Shown piece after piece: positions 1 through 6,087 of a stretch of DNA of 33,285 nt (positions are counted from its first letter, which is position 1; each line of letters starts with the position of its first letter). The stretch comes from a virus. Both the position numbers and the translations under genes were made by a program. The notes beneath the pieces are model-generated. The model had not been told where the DNA came from, did no database searches, and saw nothing but the letters and a program-made list of their open reading frames with translations. The DNA lies in IMG/VR virus record IMGVR_UViG_3300043410_000643, positions 1-33,285 of that record. One strand, written 5' to 3'.

Positions 1-392
1 TAGCGGGAGGCGCTAGGCGGTAGCGTGGGCGCTGGGTTTCTTGGGGTTTTATGGCTGATTCAAAAATCGACGTTTTAAGGCGTTTTCTATGCTTGGGGCT
101 ATGCTGGTATTCCCAGCGACAATAACACGCCTTCTAGCGCGTTTTAACGCATTCTGGAGGCATTCCCGTGCGCTGGACATAGTGCGCTTGCTTCTAGGGG
201 CGTGGCTGCTAGATGGAGGCGCGCCCGGATGCGCGATGCGTGCGCGGCGGCGCGGGTGTGCGTGCGTGTGCGCATGTGCGCGGGTGCGTGTGTGCGCGTG
301 TGTGTGTGCGCGTATACGTAACCCCCCCCCTAAAAAAAAAGACCCCCCCTTAAAAAAAGAGAGGGCCCTTAAATTTTCCACCCAAAGGAAAA
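1..392. other. GC-rich non-coding region at the left edge
   Basis: No convincing gene is seen here. The open frames that cross it on both strands translate to low-complexity His/Thr/Ala/Arg or Cys/Val/Arg strings made by GT/GC repeats, so they look accidental. The composition is far richer in G+C than the genes to the right. Short motifs recur: CGTTTTAA occurs near 73-80 and again near 139-146, each followed by a related CGC or GCG context. The segment lies just beyond the stop of the last leftward gene. It may hold a transcription end, an origin or a genome-end/packaging site, but nothing in the sequence decides between these. Confidence 0.6.
255..358. repeat. Alternating purine-pyrimidine tracts followed by paired homopolymer runs
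   Basis: Bases 255-281 and 284-320 alternate purine and pyrimidine almost perfectly (GT, GC, AT steps), separated by a short G run. Such tracts can adopt left-handed Z-DNA under negative supercoiling, as is known for (GC)n and (GT)n. Immediately after come C9, T, A9, then GA, C7, TT, A7, so the poly-C/poly-A unit is imperfectly doubled. The leftward transcript would contain matching U and G runs. Confidence 0.75.
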
Positions 393-746
393 TCAATAGC
401 GCAAAAGGAACAAAGTTTGGTTGATCAGGTTGGCAATATTGTCGACCTCGTTCTGAATGTCGCTGTCTTGCGGGATTTCTTTGCGTTCTTCCTCAACATA
501 GGTCTTCAGGGCTTCTAGCTCTGCTTTGCCACTTGATGCTGGGGTGTAGTAACTGTTCTTGAACTCAAAGGTCAGGTCATACTTGCCCATGATCTTCTCT
601 GCCAAGCTGTCTACCAATGCTGGCAGCTCTTCGTAGAACGATCCTAAGGCAATATGCTCAGGGTAGCTTTTGGTTTGCCAATGCAAGATGTGGGTGTTGG
701 TCGCTGCATGTAGCAACGTCTGTACAAATTCAGCGGCTTCTTTCAT
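393..746 (-). CDS. Dps/ferritin-like DUF5856-type protein
   Basis: A 117-residue protein with an N-terminal helix pair of the form HxLHWQTKSYPEH, then a second acidic helix ending LVDSLAEKIMG. This spacing of H, W and E residues resembles the small phage DUF5856 proteins, which look like a trimmed ferritin/Dps fold. A metal-binding or DNA-protecting role is inferred from family resemblance only. It is the last gene of the leftward early block. Its ATG overlaps the upstream stop (ATGA), implying translational coupling. Beyond its stop lies the GC-rich non-coding stretch. Confidence 0.65.
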   Translation of the reverse strand: MKEAAEFVQTLLHAATNTHILHWQTKSYPEHIALGSFYEELPALVDSLAEKIMGKYDLTFEFKNSYYTPASSGKAELEALKTYVEEERKEIPQDSDIQNEVDNIANLINQTLFLLRY

Positions 747-1105
747 CTCTTAGCTCCAATGTGTTTAAGCACTCTTTCGGCTGCTTCTACCTTCCAAGGC
801 TTTAGTGTGATTGTATCTGCGATGTTTGTCCACTCATGTACTTGTTTGAACCATGCCTTGTCGAACAATTTCTTTTTTTCTTGCTTAGACATTGGTCCTT
901 GGTCTAGCCATGTGTGGCACTTGTAGCACCCCCATACACTCATGCAGTCATCTGCCTTCAGCCCACGACCTTTGCCATGAATCAACTCATTGCTATGACA
1001 AGCCACGGTTGTTGAACCTTCGTCACCATCACAGTATGGGTGGCACTCAAGTAAGCACTTCTCGCCTTGTGCCAAGCGCAACAGGTCAGGGTCACGATAG
1101 GTCAT
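743..1105 (-). CDS. DUF1364-like HNH-type nuclease candidate
   Basis: This 120-residue protein begins MTYRDPDLLR and carries C17, C21 and C25, then ACHSNELIHGKGRGLKADD and a WGCYKCH motif (C60, C63, H64). The order Cys cluster, His, KxxD, CxxCH matches phage DUF1364 (YdfU-type) proteins, which are annotated as HNH-like nucleases of recombination regions. Zinc binding by the cysteines is inferred. The gene is ATGA-coupled on both sides. The C-terminal 50 residues are lysine- and tryptophan-rich and may be a DNA-binding tail. Confidence 0.7.
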   Translation of the reverse strand: MTYRDPDLLRLAQGEKCLLECHPYCDGDEGSTTVACHSNELIHGKGRGLKADDCMSVWGCYKCHTWLDQGPMSKQEKKKLFDKAWFKQVHEWTNIADTITLKPWKVEAAERVLKHIGAKR

Positions 1106-1431
1106 GACATAGCCCTTGCTTCAACTCTTGTATTAAAACATTCAACCTTGTAATGCTCAAAACGAAGCTTGGCGGCCTCCATTCGCCACTTTAGCTCCTC
1201 TTCAGTAGCCACAGCAGCCTTTAAACCCATCAATAAGGTCATGTAATCAGGGTGTGCATAGGCATACATCTCTTTTGCGCCTAATGAGCTTGCGTCACTG
1301 TCTGCCATCAGAATGGCTTTCTTGCTTTTCAATGCGTTTTCAATGTATGTGCGTTCAGCTTTTGCTTGGGCAAACTTCGGGGCGTGATCGCGTATGTAGT
1401 CGATTGCTCGTTCTGCGTCTTGTTCAGTCAT
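1102..1431 (-). CDS. Hypothetical helical phage protein
   Basis: A 109-residue protein predicted to be almost wholly helical and rich in Ala, Glu, Lys and Tyr. A central segment reads AYAHPDYMTLLMGLKAA and is followed by a charged amphipathic helix. I do not recognise a named family. The ATG is inside an ATGA overlap with a 45-residue coiled-coil gene upstream, and the stop overlaps the start of the DUF1364-like gene, so it sits in a tightly coupled early operon. No catalytic motif is visible. Confidence 0.75.
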   Translation of the reverse strand: MTEQDAERAIDYIRDHAPKFAQAKAERTYIENALKSKKAILMADSDASSLGAKEMYAYAHPDYMTLLMGLKAAVATEEELKWRMEAAKLRFEHYKVECFNTRVEARAMS

Positions 1432-1565
1432 TTCTCTTTCCTTTGCTTTTCCAGTTGTTCGATTCGTTTCTCAAGGGCTTTCACTTTTTCTTCCAGCACC
1501 TTCATCGCATTCTCTTTATATCCCACCTCTCTGTATGGGACTGTTATACCAATGGGCTTTCTCAT
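1428..1565 (-). CDS. Small coiled-coil protein, 45 residues
   Basis: An intact 45-residue frame runs from an ATG that overlaps the upstream stop (ATGA) to a TGA that overlaps the next ATG (ATGA again). The C-terminal half, VLEEKVKALEKRIEQLEKQ, has leucine/valine/isoleucine spacing of a short parallel coiled coil. The double overlap fills an otherwise empty gap in the operon, which is the best reason to believe it. Function unknown; it could mediate oligomerisation of a partner protein. Confidence 0.7.
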   Translation of the reverse strand: MRKPIGITVPYREVGYKENAMKVLEEKVKALEKRIEQLEKQRKEK

Positions 1566-1939
1566 GCAGCCAACCTCATCTCTTCTCTGATCTTCTTTTG
1601 TGATAAACCTAAGTTGAATACGTTGTTCATCCTGTACTGGTTTACTTTCTTTTGAACGTAGCGCTTGCGGTTCTCATTGTGGTTGGCCTTGGGCTTCACA
1701 GCGTCCTTCTTGTCACCCAATGCATAGACAGCTCTTGGGTAGCGCTTCAGGTCAACAGCGTCATACACATAGGCTTTGATGTACACCCGCTTGCCTGATT
1801 GTGGTGTCTTTCTATTCATGCGAGAAAGAACAGAAGAAATGCAAACCTTTCCCTCTGGCAATGCTGCTTCAATCTCATTCCTTGTCATTGGACCAAGCTC
1901 TGTCAGCACAGATGTAATGGCGTTTACCCATTTACTCAT
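1562..1939 (-). CDS. Winged-helix DNA-binding protein candidate
   Basis: The chosen start, MSKWVNAITSVL, overlaps the previous stop by 8 bases; the longer frame upstream would lie inside the neighbouring gene. Residues 1-60 read as a winged helix: a first helix, GPMTRNEIEAALPEG, then CISSVLSRMNRKT as the likely recognition helix, followed by a KRVYIKAYVYD wing. The C-terminal part is very basic (KKDAVKPKANHNENRKRYVQKK). It probably binds DNA and may regulate phage or host genes. The target is unknown. Confidence 0.65.
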   Translation of the reverse strand: MSKWVNAITSVLTELGPMTRNEIEAALPEGKVCISSVLSRMNRKTPQSGKRVYIKAYVYDAVDLKRYPRAVYALGDKKDAVKPKANHNENRKRYVQKKVNQYRMNNVFNLGLSQKKIREEMRLAA

Positions 1940-2165
1940 TGTTCTTCTCCTTGAGTTTGGCTTCGACTGCATCAACAACATCGTCATAGTCCATGATTCG
2001 ACCATCAGACCCAATCAAAACATCTGCCTTTTCGTTTTCCGTCAGCCCAACCCATTCACGCTTTGGTTCAGGCATGTAGCAAGGCCCGTCTTTGCGATGA
2101 ACAACTCCTAGCGTAGTCAAGTCACCGCATACGCACATCCAATCAGGATTGAATTCGTTGGTCAT
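1932..2165 (-). CDS. Hypothetical protein with WVGLT module
   Basis: 77 residues. The N-terminal part has three cysteines (C11, C13, C29). The C-terminal part, REWVGLTENEKADVL then VVDAVEAKLKEKN, is closely related to the end of the next protein upstream (WVGLTDEEREELM then AIEAKLNEKN). Modules of this kind are frequent in phage early regions and have no known function that I can name. The ATG overlaps the preceding stop as ATGA. Confidence 0.7.
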   Translation of the reverse strand: MTNEFNPDWMCVCGDLTTLGVVHRKDGPCYMPEPKREWVGLTENEKADVLIGSDGRIMDYDDVVDAVEAKLKEKNNE

Positions 2166-2551
2166 GTGTTCTTCTCATTGAGTTTGGCTTCAATGGCTTT
2201 GGCGTAGTCTGGTGATGCCACATCGTAGTTGTCCATCAGTTCTTCTCGTTCCTCATCCGTCAGCCCAACCCATGTGCGTTGTTGTGGTGTGGTGTAAACA
2301 GGAAAACATTTTTTACAAACCTGGTCTGTCAGCACATCAAAATGACCGTTTGCTTTTTGGCATAACCATGCAATAGGCTCTTGGTTTTGTTTTGGTATTA
2401 CTGTTGCTGTTACTTTGTAATTTGCATTTGGCAACGGCGCATCAAAACCTACTCCACCAATTTTTTCACCCCACACAACTTTTTGCTGCTTTGGTTCTCC
2501 GTGCATCTCATCACGCACAAACTCAAAATGTTTTCTTTGTTCTGGTGTCAT
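2162..2551 (-). CDS. Hypothetical protein with EPIAW and YTTPQQR modules
   Basis: 129 residues. An N-terminal MTPEQRKHFEFVRDEMHG helix is followed by QEPIAWLCQKANG, a CKKC pair, then PVYTTPQQRTWVGLTDEE and a helix ending AIEAKLNEKN. The EP-AW and YTTPQQR elements recur in the adjacent upstream protein, and the WVGLT element recurs downstream, so the three genes are built from shared parts. The ATG is preceded by AAGGAG at good spacing. Role unknown. Confidence 0.75.
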   Translation of the reverse strand: MTPEQRKHFEFVRDEMHGEPKQQKVVWGEKIGGVGFDAPLPNANYKVTATVIPKQNQEPIAWLCQKANGHFDVLTDQVCKKCFPVYTTPQQRTWVGLTDEEREELMDNYDVASPDYAKAIEAKLNEKNT

Positions 2552-2554
2552 GTC

Positions 2555-3349
2555 TTACTCCTTAATGCCATAAAGTGCCTCAACATCACGGACTATCAGC
2601 ACATAGTCGGCAAAATCAATCTCTGCGTCTGTCATGTCCAAAACTCTGGCAACTTGCCAATGTTCACGCAATTGTTCAAGAGTCAGCGGCTTGCGTTGTT
2701 GTGGTGTGGTGTAGAGAGGTTCATTGTTTGGTGAAGGCTTACCATCAGCCCCAATTACTGGGTCATCAAAGTCACGATAAACATAGTCGTCTGCACTGTG
2801 ACCCCAGTTAGGCGCTCTCCACGCCACAGGCTCACCCTGCTCTTGCTTGGCTAACAAACTCATCACTTTGTCATTCAATGTTTCAATCGTGACTTGGCAG
2901 TGGGCGCATTGAAGACTGATTACAGGCTCTTCCTTTGGCTGTGGGTGGGTGTAGAGAGGCTCCATTGCGTACTTTGAACCGATTGGCGGCTCTTTCCCGT
3001 ATGCCCAACCACCAACAGCAGATTGGAATCTCCACGCCACAGGCTCATGTACCTTCCAACCCGTTTCAGCGACACGTTCTTGGGTTGTGTCGTTGGGGGC
3101 GACATTAGCAGCGCACTTCTGCCCCCACTGCATGATTTGCTCAACAACACTTGGAGAAAGCGCAGCGCCGTCTATCTCAAGGATTGGCAACTGAGTAACG
3201 TCATGCTCTTGCTTGGCTAGTGCTTCGGCAGCTTTAAATCCTGCATTAAAAAACCCCTCTGCTTCTGCTCTGCTGATTCCTGTGTTCCAAAGCGGATGCA
3301 GGGTTTTGCAGTACGCCTCAAGCGCCAGCTTCATTGCTTCTTTACTCAT
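2555..3349 (-). CDS. Modular early phage protein with two EPVAW units
   Basis: 264 residues starting MSKEAMKLALEAY, preceded by AAGGAAAAGC. The body contains two copies of an EPVAWR unit, each followed by a G/D-rich stretch and then by MEPLYTHPQP or NEPLYTTPQQRK. The C-terminus, LTLEQLREHWQVARVLDMT, ends in a helical EVEALYG-like segment. Pairs of EPVAW/PLYTxP units are common in hypothetical proteins of lambdoid and Burkholderiales phages, often varying in number. No biochemical role is established. See the finding on shared modules. Confidence 0.75.
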   Translation of the reverse strand: MSKEAMKLALEAYCKTLHPLWNTGISRAEAEGFFNAGFKAAEALAKQEHDVTQLPILEIDGAALSPSVVEQIMQWGQKCAANVAPNDTTQERVAETGWKVHEPVAWRFQSAVGGWAYGKEPPIGSKYAMEPLYTHPQPKEEPVISLQCAHCQVTIETLNDKVMSLLAKQEQGEPVAWRAPNWGHSADDYVYRDFDDPVIGADGKPSPNNEPLYTTPQQRKPLTLEQLREHWQVARVLDMTDAEIDFADYVLIVRDVEALYGIKE

Positions 3350-3358
3350 TGCTTTTCC

Positions 3359-3556
3359 TTAAATTTTGATTGAATAAATGCGTACACAATGTTTTTTATT
3401 TGTTGAATAACGCAAATATTCCAACAATTTGTCTTTTGACATTTCTGTCCAAGAAGTCCAAAGTCCACCTTCTTCTTGAAACTTGTAAATAGCAATCCAT
3501 AAAGTCTCTTGCGGCAATTCATATTTTGTCAATTCACCACATTCTTGTATTTCCAT
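3359..3556 (-). CDS. Hypothetical small protein
   Basis: 65 residues from MEIQECGELTKYEL. This start has AAAGGA six bases upstream; an earlier in-frame ATG at 3583 would overlap the previous gene by 17 bases and lacks such a site. The sequence is rich in W, Y and E (WIAIYKFQEEGGLWTSW) and ends in a basic tail. It is less GC-rich than its neighbours. No family recognised. Confidence 0.6.
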   Translation of the reverse strand: MEIQECGELTKYELPQETLWIAIYKFQEEGGLWTSWTEMSKDKLLEYLRYSTNKKHCVRIYSIKI

Positions 3557-3566
3557 TTCAATTCCT

Positions 3567-3815
3567 TTACAAATGCTTGTCAATCAATCTTTGAACACCC
3601 AACTGGATGTCTCCATCACCAAGTTCTCGTAAACTTAGTGTCTGAATGTTATTTAACTTTATTGCAACTGTCAACCCCTCAACTCTTTTTCTTGGTCTAC
3701 CAGCTCCTTGTCTTGCTCCACCCCAAGGTCTGCCGTTACTTTTGGAGGCTCTTTTTGCTTCTTTTTCAAGAATTTCAAGTTCTTCCCAGTTGATGAAGTG
3801 GTTACTGTTGTTCAC
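3567..3815 (-). CDS. Small DNA-binding candidate with GGARQGAGRP motif
   Basis: 82 residues. An acidic N-terminal helix leads to RPWGGARQGAGRPRKR, an AT-hook-like basic motif common at the front of small phage and plasmid DNA-binding proteins. It is followed by GLTVAIKLNNIQTLSLRELG and a short helix GVQRLIDKH, a beta-strand plus helices arrangement compatible with ribbon-helix-helix. DNA binding is an inference. The start lies 14 bases inside the upstream resolvase-like gene, suggesting coupled expression. Confidence 0.6.
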   Translation of the reverse strand: MNNSNHFINWEELEILEKEAKRASKSNGRPWGGARQGAGRPRKRVEGLTVAIKLNNIQTLSLRELGDGDIQLGVQRLIDKHL

Positions 3816-4254
3816 GGCGCAAATACTCCGCTAACAACAATGCCTCTGCTCTGCCATTATCTTTTTTACGCGACAGTGGAGCATTAGGCCAAAGTTCTCG
3901 CGCCATCTCTAAAGAGTGATTCTTGTCTGAATCGAGTTTTAAAGCCTTTTTCCACTTCTGAGGGGTAACCAGATGCCAAGGACAATTAAAGCGCTGTGCA
4001 AGCCCTAAAACAGCCCCATAAGACGATCCAAATGAGAAAGCAGAACGGACACCATCTCGTGGCATAGAGTGAACAAGCTCCACAACAACACAGCAATCCT
4101 GACCATCTCTTGCCATGCAAATTTCTCCCCAAACTTTCTCTGTCAATATGCCTCTTTCATCAGAAAACATGTCCCCACAAGAGTGATATTCACCATTGTG
4201 TGCGATGGCTCCCCATGCTCCACTCTTTCCCGGATCAAAGCCAAAAATTAACAT
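3802..4254 (-). CDS. RuvC-like Holliday junction resolvase
   Basis: 150 residues with the RNase H-like layout of RuvC-type resolvases. MLIFGFDPGKSGAWG gives the first catalytic Asp (D7). CCVVVELVHSMP gives the Glu at the end of the fourth strand (E59). LSRKKDNGRAEALLLAEYL near the C-terminus supplies the final acidic residues (D122, E127). These enzymes cut four-way junctions in replicating or recombining phage DNA. Length fits the phage family. The first seven bases overlap the HNH endonuclease gene upstream. Its natural partners in this genome would be the ERF annealing protein and the SSB-like protein on the other strand. Confidence 0.85.
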   Translation of the reverse strand: MLIFGFDPGKSGAWGAIAHNGEYHSCGDMFSDERGILTEKVWGEICMARDGQDCCVVVELVHSMPRDGVRSAFSFGSSYGAVLGLAQRFNCPWHLVTPQKWKKALKLDSDKNHSLEMARELWPNAPLSRKKDNGRAEALLLAEYLRREQQ

Positions 4255-4838
4255 ACAACCTCATAAGAAAAAGATTTTTGATTAAAGCGAAGAAGACCTT
4301 TCTCAATCAACTCACTTACGCACTTGTTCAAAGTTCCATGCGCTTTAAAGTGTTGTGATGCGTTTTTGCATAAAGCCAAGTTTTCAATTCTGTTGTCATC
4401 TTTAACAAGATTTATGTGATGCACATGCTCTTCTGGAAGAAGAAATCTTCCAATCTTTTCTTCAATCAGCAATCTATGTTCTGCAACGTAACCATCTTTA
4501 TTTGCATATGGATGACCCATGCTTTTAACCATTAGATGACTATCAGCATGACCACGTTTTCTTTTCTTTGTTCCATCTGGCTTTTTCATCAAACTGTATT
4601 GACATTCTTTGCTACAACAAACCCGCCCCATCTTGTTTGAAATATCTTTCAACGTGGCCTTTCCACAAACGAAGCAATACTTTTCAACGTAGTAGCTGTT
4701 AGCAGTTTTAACAACACCAGATGGATCTATCCATGTTCTTGGCTTTCTGTATCTTCCATCTGATTTCTCTATCAGACCGGGCCATTTTTTAGACCAAGTT
4801 TCAGTTGAAAGAATGTTGATTCCTTTTTTCGCAGCCAT
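4248..4838 (-). CDS. HNH homing-type endonuclease
   Basis: 196 residues from MAAKKGINIL, chosen because GGAGGTG stands just upstream; a longer frame exists but lacks a ribosome site. Residues 55-79 hold a four-cysteine zinc cluster (CFVC, CCSKEC). The HNH core is GYVAEHRLLIEE (116-127), then GRFLLPEEHVHHINLVKDD and NRIENLALC (130-157), with H139 to H141 and N149/N153 as likely metal and catalytic positions. This is the typical free-standing phage homing nuclease. It has its own promoter at 4861-4889 and abuts the resolvase gene, consistent with a mobile insertion into the operon. Confidence 0.88.
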   Translation of the reverse strand: MAAKKGINILSTETWSKKWPGLIEKSDGRYRKPRTWIDPSGVVKTANSYYVEKYCFVCGKATLKDISNKMGRVCCSKECQYSLMKKPDGTKKRKRGHADSHLMVKSMGHPYANKDGYVAEHRLLIEEKIGRFLLPEEHVHHINLVKDDNRIENLALCKNASQHFKAHGTLNKCVSELIEKGLLRFNQKSFSYEVVC

Positions 4839-4860
4839 AACACCTCCATAAAACATGTAC

Positions 4861-4889
4861 ATATTATGCCAGAAAAATAAGAATATCAA
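4861..4889 (-). promoter_or_regulatory. Sigma70-type promoter for the HNH gene
   Basis: On the minus strand TTGATA (4889-4884) and TAATAT (4866-4861) are separated by exactly 17 bases in an AT-rich spacer. The -10 lies 22 bases before the start codon, with GGAGGTG in between. This would let the endonuclease be expressed apart from the surrounding operon. Confidence 0.65.
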
Positions 4890-4917
4890 CATTTAACATT
4901 GATGCCACAGTAGATCT

Positions 4918-5145
4918 TCATGCGTTTCCCCTTGCTCGGATTGCTTGCGCTGCCTTTTGTGCACCTGCGGCGCGATATGGCTGCTCATCACACACCTTTG
5001 CACACGCCTCACGCTCTTTGGCTGCTACCAGTTCGTAGAACGCAGTTATAAATTCAACGGTTTCTGGTGATGGAATCTCTTTGAATGTGTGTCCATGAAC
5101 TGCGGCAGCCTGTCTAGCCATTGCAATGATTTCATCTTTTGTCAT
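4918..5145 (-). CDS. Hypothetical protein, MTKDEIIAMA family
   Basis: 75 residues: MTKDEIIAMARQAAAV, a variable middle, then FYELVAAKEREACAKVCDE and QAIRARGNA. The LVAAKEREAC block is seen in many small early phage proteins. The next gene upstream has the same plan (MTQDEIIEMAEQAG, then KLVAAKEREKC), so the two are tandem paralogues. The start is ATGA-coupled. Function unknown. Confidence 0.75.
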   Translation of the reverse strand: MTKDEIIAMARQAAAVHGHTFKEIPSPETVEFITAFYELVAAKEREACAKVCDEQPYRAAGAQKAAQAIRARGNA

Positions 5146-5345
5146 GCTTTACTTTCTAAGTCTAATATTGCGTCTACACAGTCGTAAGCGTTTCCATTGC
5201 TTTCGGCAACTTGTACGACAGCCATCCAACATTTTTCACGCTCTTTAGCTGCTACCAGTTTGGCAAAGGCTTCAAGTTTTGATAGATGCCAATAATGAAT
5301 TGCACCCGCTTGTTCAGCCATCTCAATGATTTCATCTTGTGTCAT
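5142..5345 (-). CDS. Hypothetical protein, paralogue of the next gene downstream
   Basis: 67 residues with MTQDEIIEMAEQAGAI at the N-terminus, LEAFAKLVAAKEREKC in the middle and a short acidic C-terminus, VDAILDLESKA. It matches its downstream neighbour at both conserved blocks but has a shorter linker and a different tail. ATGA overlaps join it to both neighbours. No enzymatic motif. Confidence 0.75.
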   Translation of the reverse strand: MTQDEIIEMAEQAGAIHYWHLSKLEAFAKLVAAKEREKCWMAVVQVAESNGNAYDCVDAILDLESKA

Positions 5346-5815
5346 ACAACCTCCGCTTCTATACGGCGCATCTTGTTGTGCCGGTACTCTTTCTCGATCA
5401 CTGCCAATGCTGTCTCCATCGTCTTGACGCTGCAGTTCCTGAGTTGTTCATCATGCAGTTCAATGATCTGCTGGACGATAGTTAACTCTTCTCCAGTAAA
5501 CAAGAATTTCTTGCCACTCACGCCACGCTGTGCCATCTTGTAGATAGCATCTTGGGCTTGTTCAATCTCTGGCAACCAATCCCTGCCGAGCTGGAGGTTT
5601 GCCAATGCTTCGCACATGTTCACCATGTTGATCAAGATGTCTACGTGGTCTTTGTCTCCTCTACCTTCTCTGATCTCGTCAAAGGCTGCATGGTTTCTGA
5701 TCAGCAACTTAGTACCAGCATCAGGTACATCTGCTACTTTCTTAAACCCTGAGACAACATAGGTGAGAGTGTCAAGACGAATGGGCTTTGGTTTGTATTT
5801 GCTTTTCTTTTTCAT
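5342..5815 (-). CDS. Conserved-looking phage protein of unknown function
   Basis: 157 residues. A basic head MKKKSKYKPKPIRLDT is followed by helical segments, including VDILINMVNMCEALANLQLG and ELTIVQQIIELHDEQL. The basic first 15 residues followed by helices suggest an RNA- or DNA-contacting tail on a helical body. I do not recognise a function. GGAGG stands nine bases before the ATG, and the start overlaps the stop of the gene at 5812-6087. The first 44 bases are also covered by the out-of-frame gene ending at 5772. Confidence 0.75.
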   Translation of the reverse strand: MKKKSKYKPKPIRLDTLTYVVSGFKKVADVPDAGTKLLIRNHAAFDEIREGRGDKDHVDILINMVNMCEALANLQLGRDWLPEIEQAQDAIYKMAQRGVSGKKFLFTGEELTIVQQIIELHDEQLRNCSVKTMETALAVIEKEYRHNKMRRIEAEVV

Positions 5816-5984
5816 TTCTCAATTCCTCCAGCTTCTTTGCTATTTCTTTTCCTATCCCAATCCACAGACCACTTGAATCCGCCTCCAATTCCCTCGTCCT
5901 CCAACGAGCGTGACCTAACATAGCAGGATTCAAGGCCATCGCTGCGTAGTGGTCTACAAGCTTTTGGCGCGATTCGGTGAACAT
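5772..5984 (-). CDS. Small helical phage protein overlapping two neighbours out of frame
   Basis: 70 residues starting MFTESRQKLVDHYAAMA, then LGHARWRTRELEADSSGLW and an amphipathic helix EIAKKLEELRNEKEK. The HYAAMA...ARxRxxELEA...SGLW pattern looks like a genuine small phage protein. TGGAG stands six bases upstream of the ATG. It shares 173 bases with the gene at 5812-6087 in another frame and also runs 44 bases into the following gene. Role unknown. Confidence 0.6.
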   Translation of the reverse strand: MFTESRQKLVDHYAAMALNPAMLGHARWRTRELEADSSGLWIGIGKEIAKKLEELRNEKEKQIQTKAHSS

Positions 5985-6087
5985 CTAGGTCTCCAGTTGT
6001 GTAGAGGGCTTCGTTTATCTTTGCTTGTGAGACATACATTCCCAGCTTTAGTTGGTTCAACAGTGCGTGTGCCTGTCCTCTATCCAT
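5812..6087 (-). CDS. Small hypothetical protein, C-terminal half overprinted
   Basis: 91 residues. The first 35, MDRGQAHALLNQLKL then VSQAKINEALYTTGDLD, look like a real conserved head. The remaining part (RPLRSDGLESCYVRSRS and onward) has a composition typical of an accidental frame. Its stop forms an ATGA with the next gene and its start overlaps the stop of the replication gene by 8 bases. Either the gene truly overlaps its neighbour at 5772-5984, or a frameshift fused or split the two. Confidence 0.55.
   Translation of the reverse strand: MDRGQAHALLNQLKLGMYVSQAKINEALYTTGDLDVHRIAPKACRPLRSDGLESCYVRSRSLEDEGIGGGFKWSVDWDRKRNSKEAGGIEK

Noticed and set aside
49-424. Overlapping open frames on both strands in the left GC-rich region
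   Set aside because: The translations are low complexity from GT/GC repeats, with no ribosome site, and NALKR repeats come from the CGTTTTAA DNA motif.
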